Below, one piece after another: positions 28,826-37,206 of a DNA stretch of 64,000 nucleotides. The stretch is from Pseudorhodoferax aquiterrae (GTDB lineage: Bacteria; Pseudomonadota; Gammaproteobacteria; Burkholderiales; Burkholderiaceae_C). Within the stretch, counting starts at the first letter, position 1; each line of letters opens with the position of its first letter. The notes below the pieces were generated by a model that did no database searches, was not told where the DNA came from, and was given only the letters and a program-made list of their open reading frames with translations. Where the stretch lies: the NCBI RefSeq assembly GCF_014652235.1, contig NZ_BMYK01000005.1, positions 248,001-312,000 on the forward strand. Direction: 5' to 3'. The position numbers and the translations under genes are program-made.

Positions 28826-30697
28826 ATGGCGCTTCTTCAGATTTCCGAACCCGGCTTCTCGCCCGATCCCCACCAGCGCCGCATCGCCGTCGGCATCGAT
28901 CTGGGCACCACGCATTCGCTCGTGGCGGCCGTGCGTAACGGCGTGGCCGAGTGCCTGCCGGACGAACAGGGCCGCGTGATCCTGCCCTCGGTGGTGCGCT
29001 ACCTGGCGCCCTCTGCCGGTGGTTCCGGCCGCCAGATCGGTCACGAGGCGCTGGCCGCGCAGACGAGCGATCCTGCCAACACCATCGCATCCGTCAAGCG
29101 GCTCATGGGCCGAGGCTCGGCCGACGCGGCCGCCGCGGGCTTGCCCTACCGTCTTGCGGTCGGCGAAGGTGCCGGCATGCTGCGCATCGAGACCGCGGCC
29201 GGCCCCAAGACACCCGTGGAGGTCAGCGCCGAGATCCTGGCCACGCTGCGGTTCCGCGCCGAAGACAGCTTCAACGACGACCTGCACGGCGCCGTGATCA
29301 CGGTACCCGCCTACTTCGACGATGCCCAGCGCCAGGCCACCAAGGACGCGGCCCAACTGGCCGGCATCCATGTGCTGCGCCTGATCAACGAGCCGACGGC
29401 CGCCGCGATCGCCTACGGCCTGGACAACGCAGCCGAAGGCGTCTATGCCGTCTATGACCTGGGCGGCGGCACCTTCGACATCTCCATCCTGCGCCTGTCG
29501 CGCGGTGTGTTCGAGGTCATCGCGGCCGGCGGCGATTCCGCGCTGGGTGGTGACGACTACGACCATGCACTGGCCGACTGGGCCCAGCAGGCCAGCGGCG
29601 TGCAGGCCGAAGGGCCGCAGCAACAGGTCGCTTTGCGCCGTGCGGCGCGCGCGGCCAAGGAGCAACTCACGGACCAGGAGCGCACCACGCTGCGTGTGCA
29701 GCTCGGGGAGCGCGAACTTGCCGTCGAGGTGACGCGCGCCGACTTCGAGGCCAGCACGGCCGCGCTGACGGCCCGCACCATGGCCGCCGTGCGCAAGGCC
29801 TTGCGCGACGCCAAGCTCACGCCTGCCGATGTGCAGGGCACGGTGCTCGTCGGCGGTGCCACGCGCATGCCCCAGGTGCGTCGCGCGGTCGAGGCCTTCT
29901 TCGGCAAGCCGCCGCTGACCAATCTGAACCCCGACGAGGTCGTCGCGCTGGGCGCGGCCATCCAGGCCGACCAGCTGGCCGGCAACAGCGGTGCAGCCGA
30001 TCTGCTGCTGCTGGACGTGATCCCGCTGTCGCTGGGCATCGAAACCATGGGTGGACTGGTCGAGCGCATCGTGCCGCGCAACCAGACCATCCCGACCGCG
30101 ATGGCGCAGGACTTCACGACCTACCAGGACGGCCAGACCGCGCTGGCGCTGCATGTGGTGCAGGGCGAACGCGACCTCGTGGCCGACTGCCGCAGTCTGG
30201 CGCGCTTCGTCTTGCGCGGCATCCCGCCGATGGCGGCTGGGGCGGCGCGCATCCGCGTGACCTTCACGGTCGATGCCGATGGCCTGCTGACCGTCAGCGC
30301 GCGCGAGCAGACCAGCGGCGTGGAGGCCAGCGTGGACGTGAAGCCTTCCTATGGCCTCAGCGACGACGAGATCGCGCGCATGCTGCAGGACAGCTTCAGC
30401 ACCGCAGGCCAGGACATGCAGGCCCGCGCATTGGTCGAGGCCCGCGTCGAGCTGGACCGCATGCTGCTGGCCACCCACAGCGCCCTGCAGGCCGATGGCG
30501 ACCTGCTGCCGGCACCGGAGCGCGCCGCCATCGACGCGCTGGTCGCCGCCGCCCAGTCCGCGCGCGCGGCCGACCAGGTGCAGGCCATGACCGCGGCCAC
30601 CGAAGCCCTGGCCAAGGGCACGGAGGCCTTCGCCGCCTTGCGCATGAACGCCGGCATCCGCAACGCCCTGTCCGGCAAGAACATCGAGTCCGTCTGA
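28826..30697 (+). CDS. hscA: Hsp70-class chaperone HscA
   Basis: HscA is the specialised Hsp70 that drives cluster transfer from IscU. The 623-residue protein has the nucleotide-binding domain ([13 protein letters not shown] at the N terminus, [22 protein letters not shown]) and a substrate domain without the acidic EEVD-like tail of DnaK. It starts 4 bases after hscB. Length matches E. coli HscA (616). Confidence 0.97.
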   Translation: MALLQISEPGFSPDPHQRRIAVGIDLGTTHSLVAAVRNGVAECLPDEQGRVILPSVVRYLAPSAGGSGRQIGHEALAAQTSDPANTIASVKRLMGRGSADAAAAGLPYRLAVGEGAGMLRIETAAGPKTPVEVSAEILATLRFRAEDSFNDDLHGAVITVPAYFDDAQRQATKDAAQLAGIHVLRLINEPTAAAIAYGLDNAAEGVYAVYDLGGGTFDISILRLSRGVFEVIAAGGDSALGGDDYDHALADWAQQASGVQAEGPQQQVALRRAARAAKEQLTDQERTTLRVQLGERELAVEVTRADFEASTAALTARTMAAVRKALRDAKLTPADVQGTVLVGGATRMPQVRRAVEAFFGKPPLTNLNPDEVVALGAAIQADQLAGNSGAADLLLLDVIPLSLGIETMGGLVERIVPRNQTIPTAMAQDFTTYQDGQTALALHVVQGERDLVADCRSLARFVLRGIPPMAAGAARIRVTFTVDADGLLTVSAREQTSGVEASVDVKPSYGLSDDEIARMLQDSFSTAGQDMQARALVEARVELDRMLLATHSALQADGDLLPAPERAAIDALVAAAQSARAADQVQAMTAATEALAKGTEAFAALRMNAGIRNALSGKNIESV

Positions 30698-30702
30698 TCC
30701 CC

Positions 30703-31041
30703 ATGCCCGTCATCAAGGTCCTGCCCCATCCCGAATACTGTCCCGCCGGTGCCGAGCTGCGCGCCGCGCCCGGCACCAGCGTCTGCGAGGCCCTGCTCGA
30801 CAACGGCATCGCCATCGAGCATGCCTGCGACATGAGCTGTGCCTGCACCACCTGCCACGTGATCGTGCGCCAGGGCTTCAACACCCTGGAGGCGCCCGAG
30901 GAAGAGGAGGAGGACCTGCTCGACAAGGCCTGGGGCCTGGAGCCGCAATCGCGCCTGTCCTGCCAGGTCATGCTGGGCAAGGACGATCTGACCGTGGAAA
31001 TTCCCAAGTACACGATCAACCACGCCCGCGAGAACCACTGA
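30703..31041 (+). CDS. fdx: ISC-type [2Fe-2S] ferredoxin
   Basis: This adrenodoxin-like ferredoxin supplies electrons for cluster assembly. The 112-residue protein has cluster ligands Cys42, Cys48, Cys51 and Cys87 at the standard positions and an acidic EEEEED patch for partner docking. It closes the isc operon and overlaps the dnaQ start by one base (TGATG), so dnaQ is probably translated from the same message. iscX is not present. Confidence 0.96.
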   Translation: MPVIKVLPHPEYCPAGAELRAAPGTSVCEALLDNGIAIEHACDMSCACTTCHVIVRQGFNTLEAPEEEEEDLLDKAWGLEPQSRLSCQVMLGKDDLTVEIPKYTINHARENH

Positions 31042-31760
31042 TGCGCCAGATCGTCCTCGACACCGAAACCACGGGCCTGTCGGCCGCCACCGGCGACCGC
31101 ATCATCGAGATCGGCTGCGTGGAGCTGGTCAATCGCAAGCTGACCGGCAACAACCGCCACCTGTACCTGAACCCCGAGCGCGACAGCCACGAAGACGCGC
31201 TCAAGGTGCACGGCATCAGCAACGAGTTCCTGCGCGACAAGCCCAAGTTCGCCGAGATCGCCGACGAGTTGCTGGACTACCTGCGGGGCGCCGAGATCAT
31301 CATCCACAACGCACCCTTCGACGTGGGCTTCCTGAACAAGGAACTCGAGTTGCTGGGCCGCGGCCCGATCACGGACATCGTGGGCAACGTGGTCGACTCG
31401 CTGGTGATGGCCAAGGAGATGTTCCCGGGCAAGCGCAATTCGCTCGATGCGCTGTGCGGTCGCCTGGAGGTCGACAACTCGGGCCGCACGCTGCACGGCG
31501 CCTTGCTCGACGCCGAGCTGCTGGCCGACGTCTACATCAACATGACGCGCGGCCAGGACGCGCTCTTGATCGAGGTCGAGACCACCGACGAAGCGGTCAC
31601 CACCAGCGAGGTGCCGCGCATCGACCTGTCCAGCATCGTGCTGCCCATCCTCGTCGCCAGCGAGGACGAGCTCGCCGCGCACGAGGCCGTGTTGGCCCAA
31701 CTCGACAAATCGACGGGTGGGAAAACAATTTGGCGGACGGCCGAAAAAACTATGGCATAA
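31041..31760 (+). CDS. dnaQ: DNA polymerase III epsilon subunit, 3'-5' proofreading exonuclease
   Basis: DnaQ proofreads replication errors within the polymerase III core. The 239-residue protein shows the DEDDh exonuclease motifs: LDTETTGL at residues 6-13, HNAPFDVGFL (Exo II) and HGALLDAELLADVY (Exo III). The C-terminal region is the polymerase-binding tail. It is coupled to fdx by a one-base overlap, an uncommon link between replication and the Fe-S operon. Its stop lies within the -10 of the following tRNA gene. Confidence 0.95.
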   Translation: MRQIVLDTETTGLSAATGDRIIEIGCVELVNRKLTGNNRHLYLNPERDSHEDALKVHGISNEFLRDKPKFAEIADELLDYLRGAEIIIHNAPFDVGFLNKELELLGRGPITDIVGNVVDSLVMAKEMFPGKRNSLDALCGRLEVDNSGRTLHGALLDAELLADVYINMTRGQDALLIEVETTDEAVTTSEVPRIDLSSIVLPILVASEDELAAHEAVLAQLDKSTGGKTIWRTAEKTMA

Positions 31761-31786
31761 TCACAGGCTTTCCTGAACAAGATTCA

Positions 31787-31861
31787 GGGCGGTTAGCTCA
31801 GGGGTAGAGCACTGCCTTCACACGGCAGGGGTCGCAGGTTCGAAGCCTGCACCGCCCACCA
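31787..31861 (+). tRNA. tRNA-Val (CAC)
   Basis: This is a 75-base cloverleaf with acceptor GGGCGGT pairing ACCGCCC, anticodon loop TTCACAC (anticodon CAC) and encoded CCA. It lies 26 bases after dnaQ. CATAAT at 31756-31761, overlapping the dnaQ stop, is a possible -10 although no good -35 is visible. It marks the border between the core isc-dnaQ block and the accessory-looking region. Confidence 0.96.
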
Positions 31862-31867
31862 ATCCGA

Positions 31868-31906
31868 AGCCTCGCAAGTCACCGACTTGCGGGGCTTTTT
31901 GGTTTT
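31868..31906 (+). terminator. Rho-independent terminator after tRNA-Val
   Basis: A 13-bp stem with one G-T pair (AGCCTCGCAAGTC with GACTTGCGGGGCT) and a 3-base loop is followed by TTTTGGTTTTC. It should end transcription of tRNA-Val and any dnaQ readthrough. Confidence 0.9.
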
Positions 31907-31995
31907 CTGTCGGGGCCGAAAGATGTGCCGTGCTGGCCGGTCGCGGGTGTCGCGCACGTCAGCCTGCCGGCCGTGCATGCCCGGGCATTCGTCGC

Positions 31996-32340
31996 TCATG
32001 CGCGGTACAGGACGATCGCGCCCGTGATGAGCAGGCACATGCTGGCATTGCACAGGCTGACCGCCACCGCCTTGTCCAGCCGCTGTCCGTTGTGCTCGTA
32101 CAGCCAGGCGGCCATCGTTGCGTTGGCGCCCGTCCAGGTGACCCATGTCCACAGCGAGTGCTGTGTCGAGCTGGCGCTCTGGACAATGGCCAAGAGGGTC
32201 GGCAGGTAGGCCGCCACGCGCGCTGTGCTGAACAGCGCGAATGCCCAGGCCAGCCAGCGCAGATAGCGCTGCCGTCCGCGGTCGCTGGCGAGCGTGGCGC
32301 AGCGGCCCTGCCGGGCCTGCGCCGGTCCGGCCGCTTTCAT
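31996..32340 (-). CDS. Small three-helix membrane protein, unknown function
   Basis: This 114-residue protein has three hydrophobic helices at about 28-52, 62-80 and 92-112, joined by a conserved-looking aromatic stretch around SLWTWVTWTGAN and the polar loop YEHNGQRLDKA. The size and three-helix topology recall SemiSWEET/PQ-loop half-transporters, but I cannot identify a family motif, so this is only a resemblance. The start ATG overlaps the stop of the preceding secreted-protein gene by four bases (ATGA). It is the last gene of a three-gene minus-strand unit headed by the Bug receptor. It has no signal peptide distinct from its first helix. Confidence 0.72.
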   Translation of the reverse strand: MKAAGPAQARQGRCATLASDRGRQRYLRWLAWAFALFSTARVAAYLPTLLAIVQSASSTQHSLWTWVTWTGANATMAAWLYEHNGQRLDKAVAVSLCNASMCLLITGAIVLYRA

Positions 32341-32783
32341 GGCACCCGCACCAGGAAGACGCGGGCAAGACCCAGGTCCGTGAGCCGGTCCACCACCTGG
32401 GCCGCATGCCACATGTCGTCGCCGAACACCAGCACGGGCACGGTGAGCGGAAGTCCCTCCGCGATTTGCGCATCGCGGACGCGGTGCACCGCGGCGTCCA
32501 TGCCCGGCACGCCGCAGCACCCCACGCGCACCGCGATCGGTTGCCGGCCCGGGGCGGCTTGCATCGCGCGGGCCTGGGCCTCGGTGACATACAGGCCGGC
32601 ACGCGTGCGGTGGTCGGGGCTGGCGGGAACGGCGTCGGGGTCGGCCGGTGCGCGCTCGGCGCGCTGGTCGGGCAGGGGACGCACGGCCTGCGTCGCGGCA
32701 GCAGGCTCCTGTGCCTGCGCATTGCTCCAGCAGGCCAGGCACAGCACGGCCGCACCGGCCAGGTGTTCGGCAAAGCGGTTCAT
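32337..32783 (-). CDS. Secreted protein of unknown function
   Basis: This 148-residue protein has a signal peptide (hydrophobic about 8-18, cleavage likely after NAQAQ). The mature domain includes VRVGCCGVPG with adjacent cysteines near residues 89-90 and ends in two short segments, PVLVFGDDMW and LARVFLVRVP, resembling alternating strand-helix elements. No family is recognised. The paired cysteines and periplasmic location allow a redox or metal role, but this is speculation. A good ribosome binding site (AAGGAG) lies 8 bases before the ATG at 32783. It sits between the Bug receptor and the small membrane protein. Confidence 0.72.
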   Translation of the reverse strand: MNRFAEHLAGAAVLCLACWSNAQAQEPAAATQAVRPLPDQRAERAPADPDAVPASPDHRTRAGLYVTEAQARAMQAAPGRQPIAVRVGCCGVPGMDAAVHRVRDAQIAEGLPLTVPVLVFGDDMWHAAQVVDRLTDLGLARVFLVRVP

Positions 32784-32806
32784 GGTGGTTCTCCTTGGCC
32801 TGCGCG

Positions 32807-33778
32807 TCATTCCTGGGCAGCGCTCTCGTTCCGGGCGAACGCCCGCCATGCCGAGGTGGCGGCCTCCACCGCCTCGGCCAGTTGCTGCGGCGTGCTGCCC
32901 AGCAGTTCTGCGCCACCGGCCTGCAGCGGCCCCTGGACCGCAGGGTCCTGCAGCACCTGGGCGACCGCCGCCGCCACCTTGTCTGCGATGGCCTGGGGCG
33001 CGCCGGCAGGCGCGAACAGCGCATTCCATGTGGGGAGCGTCGCCGGTGGCACGCCGAGTTCGGCGAGCGCTGGCACGTCCGGCAGCAGCGCGCTGCGCTG
33101 TGGCAAGGCCGTGGCCAGCATCCGCAGCCGGCCGGCCTTGACGTGCTGCAGGCCGCTGAGGATGGGGCCGAAGTTCATGTGTACCTGGCCGCCGATGAGG
33201 TCTGGCATCAGCTGTGTGCTGCCCTTGTACGGCACATGCCGGGCCTTCACGCCCATGGCCGCGAGGACATGGGCGGCCACCATGTACTCGCCGGACGTGC
33301 CGGTGGCGAAGTGCAATTGATCGGGATGCGCGCGCCCATAGGCCACCAGCTCGGTGAAGTTCTGCACCGGCAGCGCGCTGTTGACGAACAGCGCATACCC
33401 GAAACTCAGCACGTTGGACACCGGCGTGAGCTCGCTCAGGGCCTTGTAGGGAGCGGCCTTGTGCAGGAAGGGAAGCCCGGCCATCGAAGCCTGGGCCCAC
33501 AGCAGCGTGTACCCGTCAGGCGGTGCCCCCATGACCGATTGCGCGGCGATGGCACCGCCGGCACCCGTCCGGTTCTCCACAACGACCGGCTGCGCCCAGG
33601 CTGCGCTGAGTGCCCGGGCCAGCAGGCGCGCGGCCGTGTCCGATGGTCCGCCAGCAGGCGTCGGGACGACGATCGTGACGGGGCGGCTCGGATAGGGGGC
33701 CTGCGCCGATGCGAGGCGGCTGCTTCCCCACAGCATGGACACCACGGCAAGACCCAGTGTTCGGCGATCGATGTGCAT
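32807..33778 (-). CDS. Bug-family (TctC-like) periplasmic solute receptor
   Basis: This 323-residue extracytoplasmic binding protein has a twin-arginine-like leader (DRRTLGLAV) with a cut after ASAQ. It carries the Bug/TctC core: YPSRPVTIVVPTPAGGPSDTAAR, VVENRTGAGGAIAA, then GYTLL, and the late segment LPDVPALAELGVP. Bug receptors bind carboxylates, amino acids or aromatic acids and feed TctAB permeases or signal through partner kinases. No tctA or tctB lies nearby, so it is an orphan receptor. AAGGAG lies 7 bases before its ATG. It is divergent from the second binding-protein gene across 211 bases holding a strong palindrome. Confidence 0.92.
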   Translation of the reverse strand: MHIDRRTLGLAVVSMLWGSSRLASAQAPYPSRPVTIVVPTPAGGPSDTAARLLARALSAAWAQPVVVENRTGAGGAIAAQSVMGAPPDGYTLLWAQASMAGLPFLHKAAPYKALSELTPVSNVLSFGYALFVNSALPVQNFTELVAYGRAHPDQLHFATGTSGEYMVAAHVLAAMGVKARHVPYKGSTQLMPDLIGGQVHMNFGPILSGLQHVKAGRLRMLATALPQRSALLPDVPALAELGVPPATLPTWNALFAPAGAPQAIADKVAAAVAQVLQDPAVQGPLQAGGAELLGSTPQQLAEAVEAATSAWRAFARNESAAQE

Positions 33779-33900
33779 GACGGACTCCTTTGTTGCACCG
33801 GCCCGGGACGTGCGGGCGCTCGGTGCCTCCATCCTTGCCATCCGCCGCAGCGCGCGCATCGTCCGGTGGTCTGGCCGAGGTACCGGGGGCTGGTGCTTCG

Positions 33901-33924
33901 GAACCGGTACTTCGGTACCGGTTC
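33901..33924. repeat. Perfect 10-bp palindrome with TTCG centre in the divergent region
   Basis: GAACCGGTAC and GTACCGGTTC flank a TTCG tetraloop. A further GGTACCGG lies about 20 bases to the left (33879-33886), giving three copies of the GGTACC-like core. It lies between the Bug receptor and the binding-protein/kinase genes, so it may be an operator for a dimeric regulator or a stable RNA hairpin in one leader. Confidence 0.6.
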
Positions 33925-33989
33925 GGCCACTGGCGCAGCGGGGGCGTGTGGCTAAGATGGAAGCAGCCGTTTCGAGGGGTCGGATCGCC

Positions 33990-34991
33990 ATGACATTCGA
34001 ATACCACCGCATCCGCGCAGACCGGCGCCGCCTCATCGCCGCGGCCGCCTGCAGCACCCTGGCACCACTGGCACGGGCCCAGCCGGGGCGCAGGGTCCGC
34101 ATCGGCTGGCTGGGCTGGATCGGGGCCGAGGGCGCGTCGGCTTCCGCATCGGCCCTGGCAGCCTTTCGTGCCGGCCTGGCCGACCGCGGGTGGACCGAGG
34201 GGCGTGACCACGAGTTGCTGGTGCGCGACGGCGACCGCCAGCGCAGCGCCGAGCTCGCGGCCGAGTTGATCCGCGCCGAGGTCAGCGTGCTCGTGGCGCA
34301 GGGGCCGATGGTGTTCGGCGCAAAGACCGTCTCGGGAACGACGCCGGTCGTCTTCAACATCGGCGGCGACCCGGTCGAGGCCGGGCTGGTCGCCAGCCTC
34401 TCGCGCCCCGGGGGGAACTTGACGGGGCTCACCTCGCTGTCCACCGAATTGGCCGGCAAGCGTCTGGAATTGCTGAAGACGACCTTGCAGGGCGGCACGC
34501 ACGTGGCCGTCGTCGCCAACGCCCTGCATGCGGGCGTTGCCGTCGAGCGTGCCGCGGTCCACGCGGCAGCCCTGCGTCTGGGGCTGACGCTGTCCTGGCA
34601 CCCGCTGAGTTCGGCCAGCGATCTCGAAGTCGCGCTGCCCCGCATCGCCGCCGAAGGCGCCCATGGCCTGCTGGCGGTTCCCGACAACCTCATCAACAAC
34701 CAGGCGCGGGTCCTGGCCCGGTTCACGGGCGCCCAGCGCCTGCCGAGCATTTCGGGCTGGGCCGCCTTCGTGGAGGCCGGCAACCTCATGAGTTACGGCC
34801 CGAACGTGCATGCCTACTACCGCCAGATGGCGGGAATCGCCGACCGGCTGCTGCGCGGCGCGCGTGCCGCCGATCTTGCCGTGGAGCAGCCGCGCGACAT
34901 CGAACTGGTGGTCAGTGCCAAGGTGGCCCATGCGCTCGGCCTGGTCCTGCCCGCCGAATTGCAGCTGCGTGCCGACCGCTGGATCGACTGA
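33990..34991 (+). CDS. ABC-type substrate-binding protein (PF04392-like)
   Basis: This 333-residue periplasmic binding protein has a twin-arginine-like leader (ADRRRLIAAAAC) and a mature fold in which RIGWLGWIG, FRAGLADRGWTEGRD and VFNIGGDPVEAGLVASLSRPGGNLTG are typical of the ABC_sub_bind family. Members bind aromatic amino acids, purines or unknown ligands. No permease or ATPase genes are near; instead the gene overlaps a hybrid histidine kinase by 23 bases, which suggests it serves as the kinase's ligand sensor. The ATG at 33990 is used; one at 33957 would add 11 residues. Confidence 0.88.
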   Translation: MTFEYHRIRADRRRLIAAAACSTLAPLARAQPGRRVRIGWLGWIGAEGASASASALAAFRAGLADRGWTEGRDHELLVRDGDRQRSAELAAELIRAEVSVLVAQGPMVFGAKTVSGTTPVVFNIGGDPVEAGLVASLSRPGGNLTGLTSLSTELAGKRLELLKTTLQGGTHVAVVANALHAGVAVERAAVHAAALRLGLTLSWHPLSSASDLEVALPRIAAEGAHGLLAVPDNLINNQARVLARFTGAQRLPSISGWAAFVEAGNLMSYGPNVHAYYRQMAGIADRLLRGARAADLAVEQPRDIELVVSAKVAHALGLVLPAELQLRADRWID

Positions 34992-37206
34992 ACGCCGCTG
35001 GCCGGGCTGGTGGCGCAGCGCCCTGGGGCGGCGTTATGCGCTGGCCTTTTCGCTGCTGGTGTGCCTGCCCTTGCTGGCCTACGCGGCGCTGAGCGCCACG
35101 CTGGTGTACCGCCAGCAGCGTGAGGCGCTGGCGGCCGTGCAGGCTGCCCAGGCCGGCGCCGCCGCGGTGCGCATCCAGCAGTTCCTGCAGGCGATCGAGC
35201 TGCAGCTCGGTTGGCTCGCGGCCCTGCCGTGGACGCAGGACGCCGCGCCGCAGCGCCGGCTCGACGTGCTGCGCGCCCTGCGCCAGACGCAGGCCATCAC
35301 CGACATCGCGCTCATCGACGGCAACGGCCGCGAACGTGTCGCCGAATCACGCCTGGAACTGAGCCGCATCGACTCCATGGCGGACCGCGCCGCCTCGCCC
35401 GCGTTCTCGGGTGCGCGCCAACGCCGCGGCACCTACTTCGGCGACGTCAACTTCCGCAAGGGCAGCGAGCCGTTCATGACGGTCGCCGTCGCCGGCCCGG
35501 GCGAAGCGGCGGGAGTGGCCATCGCCGAGGTCGGGCTCAAGTACATCTGGGACGTGGTCTCGAAGATCCGCATCGGAGACGCCGGCATCGTCTACGTGGT
35601 CGATCCGGCCGGGCGCCTGATCGCCCATCCGGACATCAACCTGGTGCTGCGCAACACCGATCTGTCGCGGACCCTGCAGGTGTTCGAGGCGCACCGCGGA
35701 AGCGGCGGCATGTCGCCGCCCCTGCGCATGGTGGGCACGCGCGGCGAGCCGGTGCTGGCCAGCAGCGTCGTGCTGGCGCCCCTGGGCTGGCGCGTGGTCG
35801 TCGAGCAGGGCTTGCAGGAGGCCGACGCGCCGATGTGGGCGAACGTGCGGAGCGCTCTGTGGGTGGCCGCAGTGGGCCTGCTCGCGGCGCTGTCGGCGGC
35901 CTTGTGGTCGGCATGGCGGATCGCCAGGCCGGTGCACGAGCTGGCCCGCGGCGCCGAGCGCATCGGAGCGGGCCAACTCACGCACCGCATCGCCCTGCGT
36001 TCGGGCGACGAACTGGAGCGGCTGGGGGCGTGCTTCAACGCCATGGCGGCGCAACTGCAGGCCAGCCATGACGACCTCGGGCGCCAGGTGGAAGACAGGA
36101 CGCGGGAACTGTCGGATGCCAACCGCGCCAAGTCGCGCCTGTTGGCCGCCGCGAGCCACGACCTGCGCCAGCCGTTGCATGCGCTGAACCTGATGGTGGG
36201 GCAACTGCGGCTCGATCCCGATCTCGCCGAGCGCCAGCGCCTGGGCCAGCGCGTGGACCAGGCGATCGCGTCGATCAATGCCTTGTTCGACGGCTTGCTC
36301 GACGTGTCCAAGCTGGACGCGGGTGTGATCCGCCCGCAGGTCGAGGCCTTCCCGGTCCAGCGCCTGCTCGACCGCATGGACGTGGCGCACTCGGCGGCGG
36401 CGCGGGCCAAGGGTCTGGAGCTGCGCATCCGCGCCCACGGTGCCTGGATCTGCAGCGACCCGCTGCTGCTCGAGCGCGTGCTCGGCAATCTGGTCGGCAA
36501 TGCCGTGCGCTACACGCGCAGCGGCGCCGTGCTGCTGGGCTGCCGCCGCATGCGCAGCGGGCTGCGCATCGCGGTGTGGGACACCGGCATCGGCATCGCG
36601 CCCGACAAGCAGGCGCGCATCTTCGAAGAGTTCTACCGGATTGCACCGCAGGACGGCGCCGCGGATGGCGGGCTGGGTCTGGGCCTGTCCATCGTGGCGG
36701 GCCTGGCCGAGGTCCTGGGCCATCAGGTGGCGGTGCGGTCGATTCCGGGACGGGGCTCGTGCTTCGCCATCACGGTGCCCGAGGTTGCCCGGCCAGTGCA
36801 GGCGGCTGCGCCGGCACCAGTGCCCGGGCTGGACGCGTTGCAGGGCCGCCGCGTGCTGGTCATGGACAACGACCCGCAAGTGCTGGAGAGCACGGCGCGG
36901 CTGCTCGAAGCCTGGGGCTGCCACGTCTATGCCGCACCCGGCATGTCCGGTGGCATCTCCTGCCCGGCCAATGGCATCGAGCTGCTGCTGGTCGACATGC
37001 GCCTGGACGATGGCGAGGACGGCATCGGCGCTGTGGCGCGCCTGCGCCGCAGGCTGGGGCGGGACGTGCCGGCACTGGTCATGACGGGCGATGTGTCCGT
37101 CGCCACGCGCGAATGCATCGCCGCCAGCGGTCTGCCCATGCTGGAAAAGCCGGCCCCGCCCTTGCGTCTGCGCTCGGCGCTGACGCGCCTGCTTCAGCGG
37201 GACTGA
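34969..37206 (+). CDS. Hybrid sensor histidine kinase with periplasmic Cache-type sensor and C-terminal receiver
   Basis: This protein of about 745 residues has a first membrane helix (about 25-48), a periplasmic double-Cache-like region (containing VYVVDPAGRLIAHPD), a second helix near residue 300, and HAMP. The HisKA domain has phospho-acceptor His397 (SHDLRQPLH), the HATPase domain has the N box LGNLVGNAVRYT and G boxes DTGIGIAP and GLGLGLSI, and a receiver domain with Asp676 follows. The receiver keeps the late Thr and Lys (VMTGD, EKP). The start is uncertain: no ATG is suitable, and GTG at 34969 places the protein right before its first helix and overlaps the binding-protein gene by 23 bases. 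Its end overlaps the response regulator gene tail to tail by 13 bases. Confidence 0.88.
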   Translation: MPTAGSTERRWPGWWRSALGRRYALAFSLLVCLPLLAYAALSATLVYRQQREALAAVQAAQAGAAAVRIQQFLQAIELQLGWLAALPWTQDAAPQRRLDVLRALRQTQAITDIALIDGNGRERVAESRLELSRIDSMADRAASPAFSGARQRRGTYFGDVNFRKGSEPFMTVAVAGPGEAAGVAIAEVGLKYIWDVVSKIRIGDAGIVYVVDPAGRLIAHPDINLVLRNTDLSRTLQVFEAHRGSGGMSPPLRMVGTRGEPVLASSVVLAPLGWRVVVEQGLQEADAPMWANVRSALWVAAVGLLAALSAALWSAWRIARPVHELARGAERIGAGQLTHRIALRSGDELERLGACFNAMAAQLQASHDDLGRQVEDRTRELSDANRAKSRLLAAASHDLRQPLHALNLMVGQLRLDPDLAERQRLGQRVDQAIASINALFDGLLDVSKLDAGVIRPQVEAFPVQRLLDRMDVAHSAAARAKGLELRIRAHGAWICSDPLLLERVLGNLVGNAVRYTRSGAVLLGCRRMRSGLRIAVWDTGIGIAPDKQARIFEEFYRIAPQDGAADGGLGLGLSIVAGLAEVLGHQVAVRSIPGRGSCFAITVPEVARPVQAAAPAPVPGLDALQGRRVLVMDNDPQVLESTARLLEAWGCHVYAAPGMSGGISCPANGIELLLVDMRLDDGEDGIGAVARLRRRLGRDVPALVMTGDVSVATRECIAASGLPMLEKPAPPLRLRSALTRLLQRD

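Noticed and set aside
32807-33778. Tripartite tricarboxylate transporter operon
   Set aside because: Only the receptor is present; the two flanking genes do not resemble TctA or TctB.
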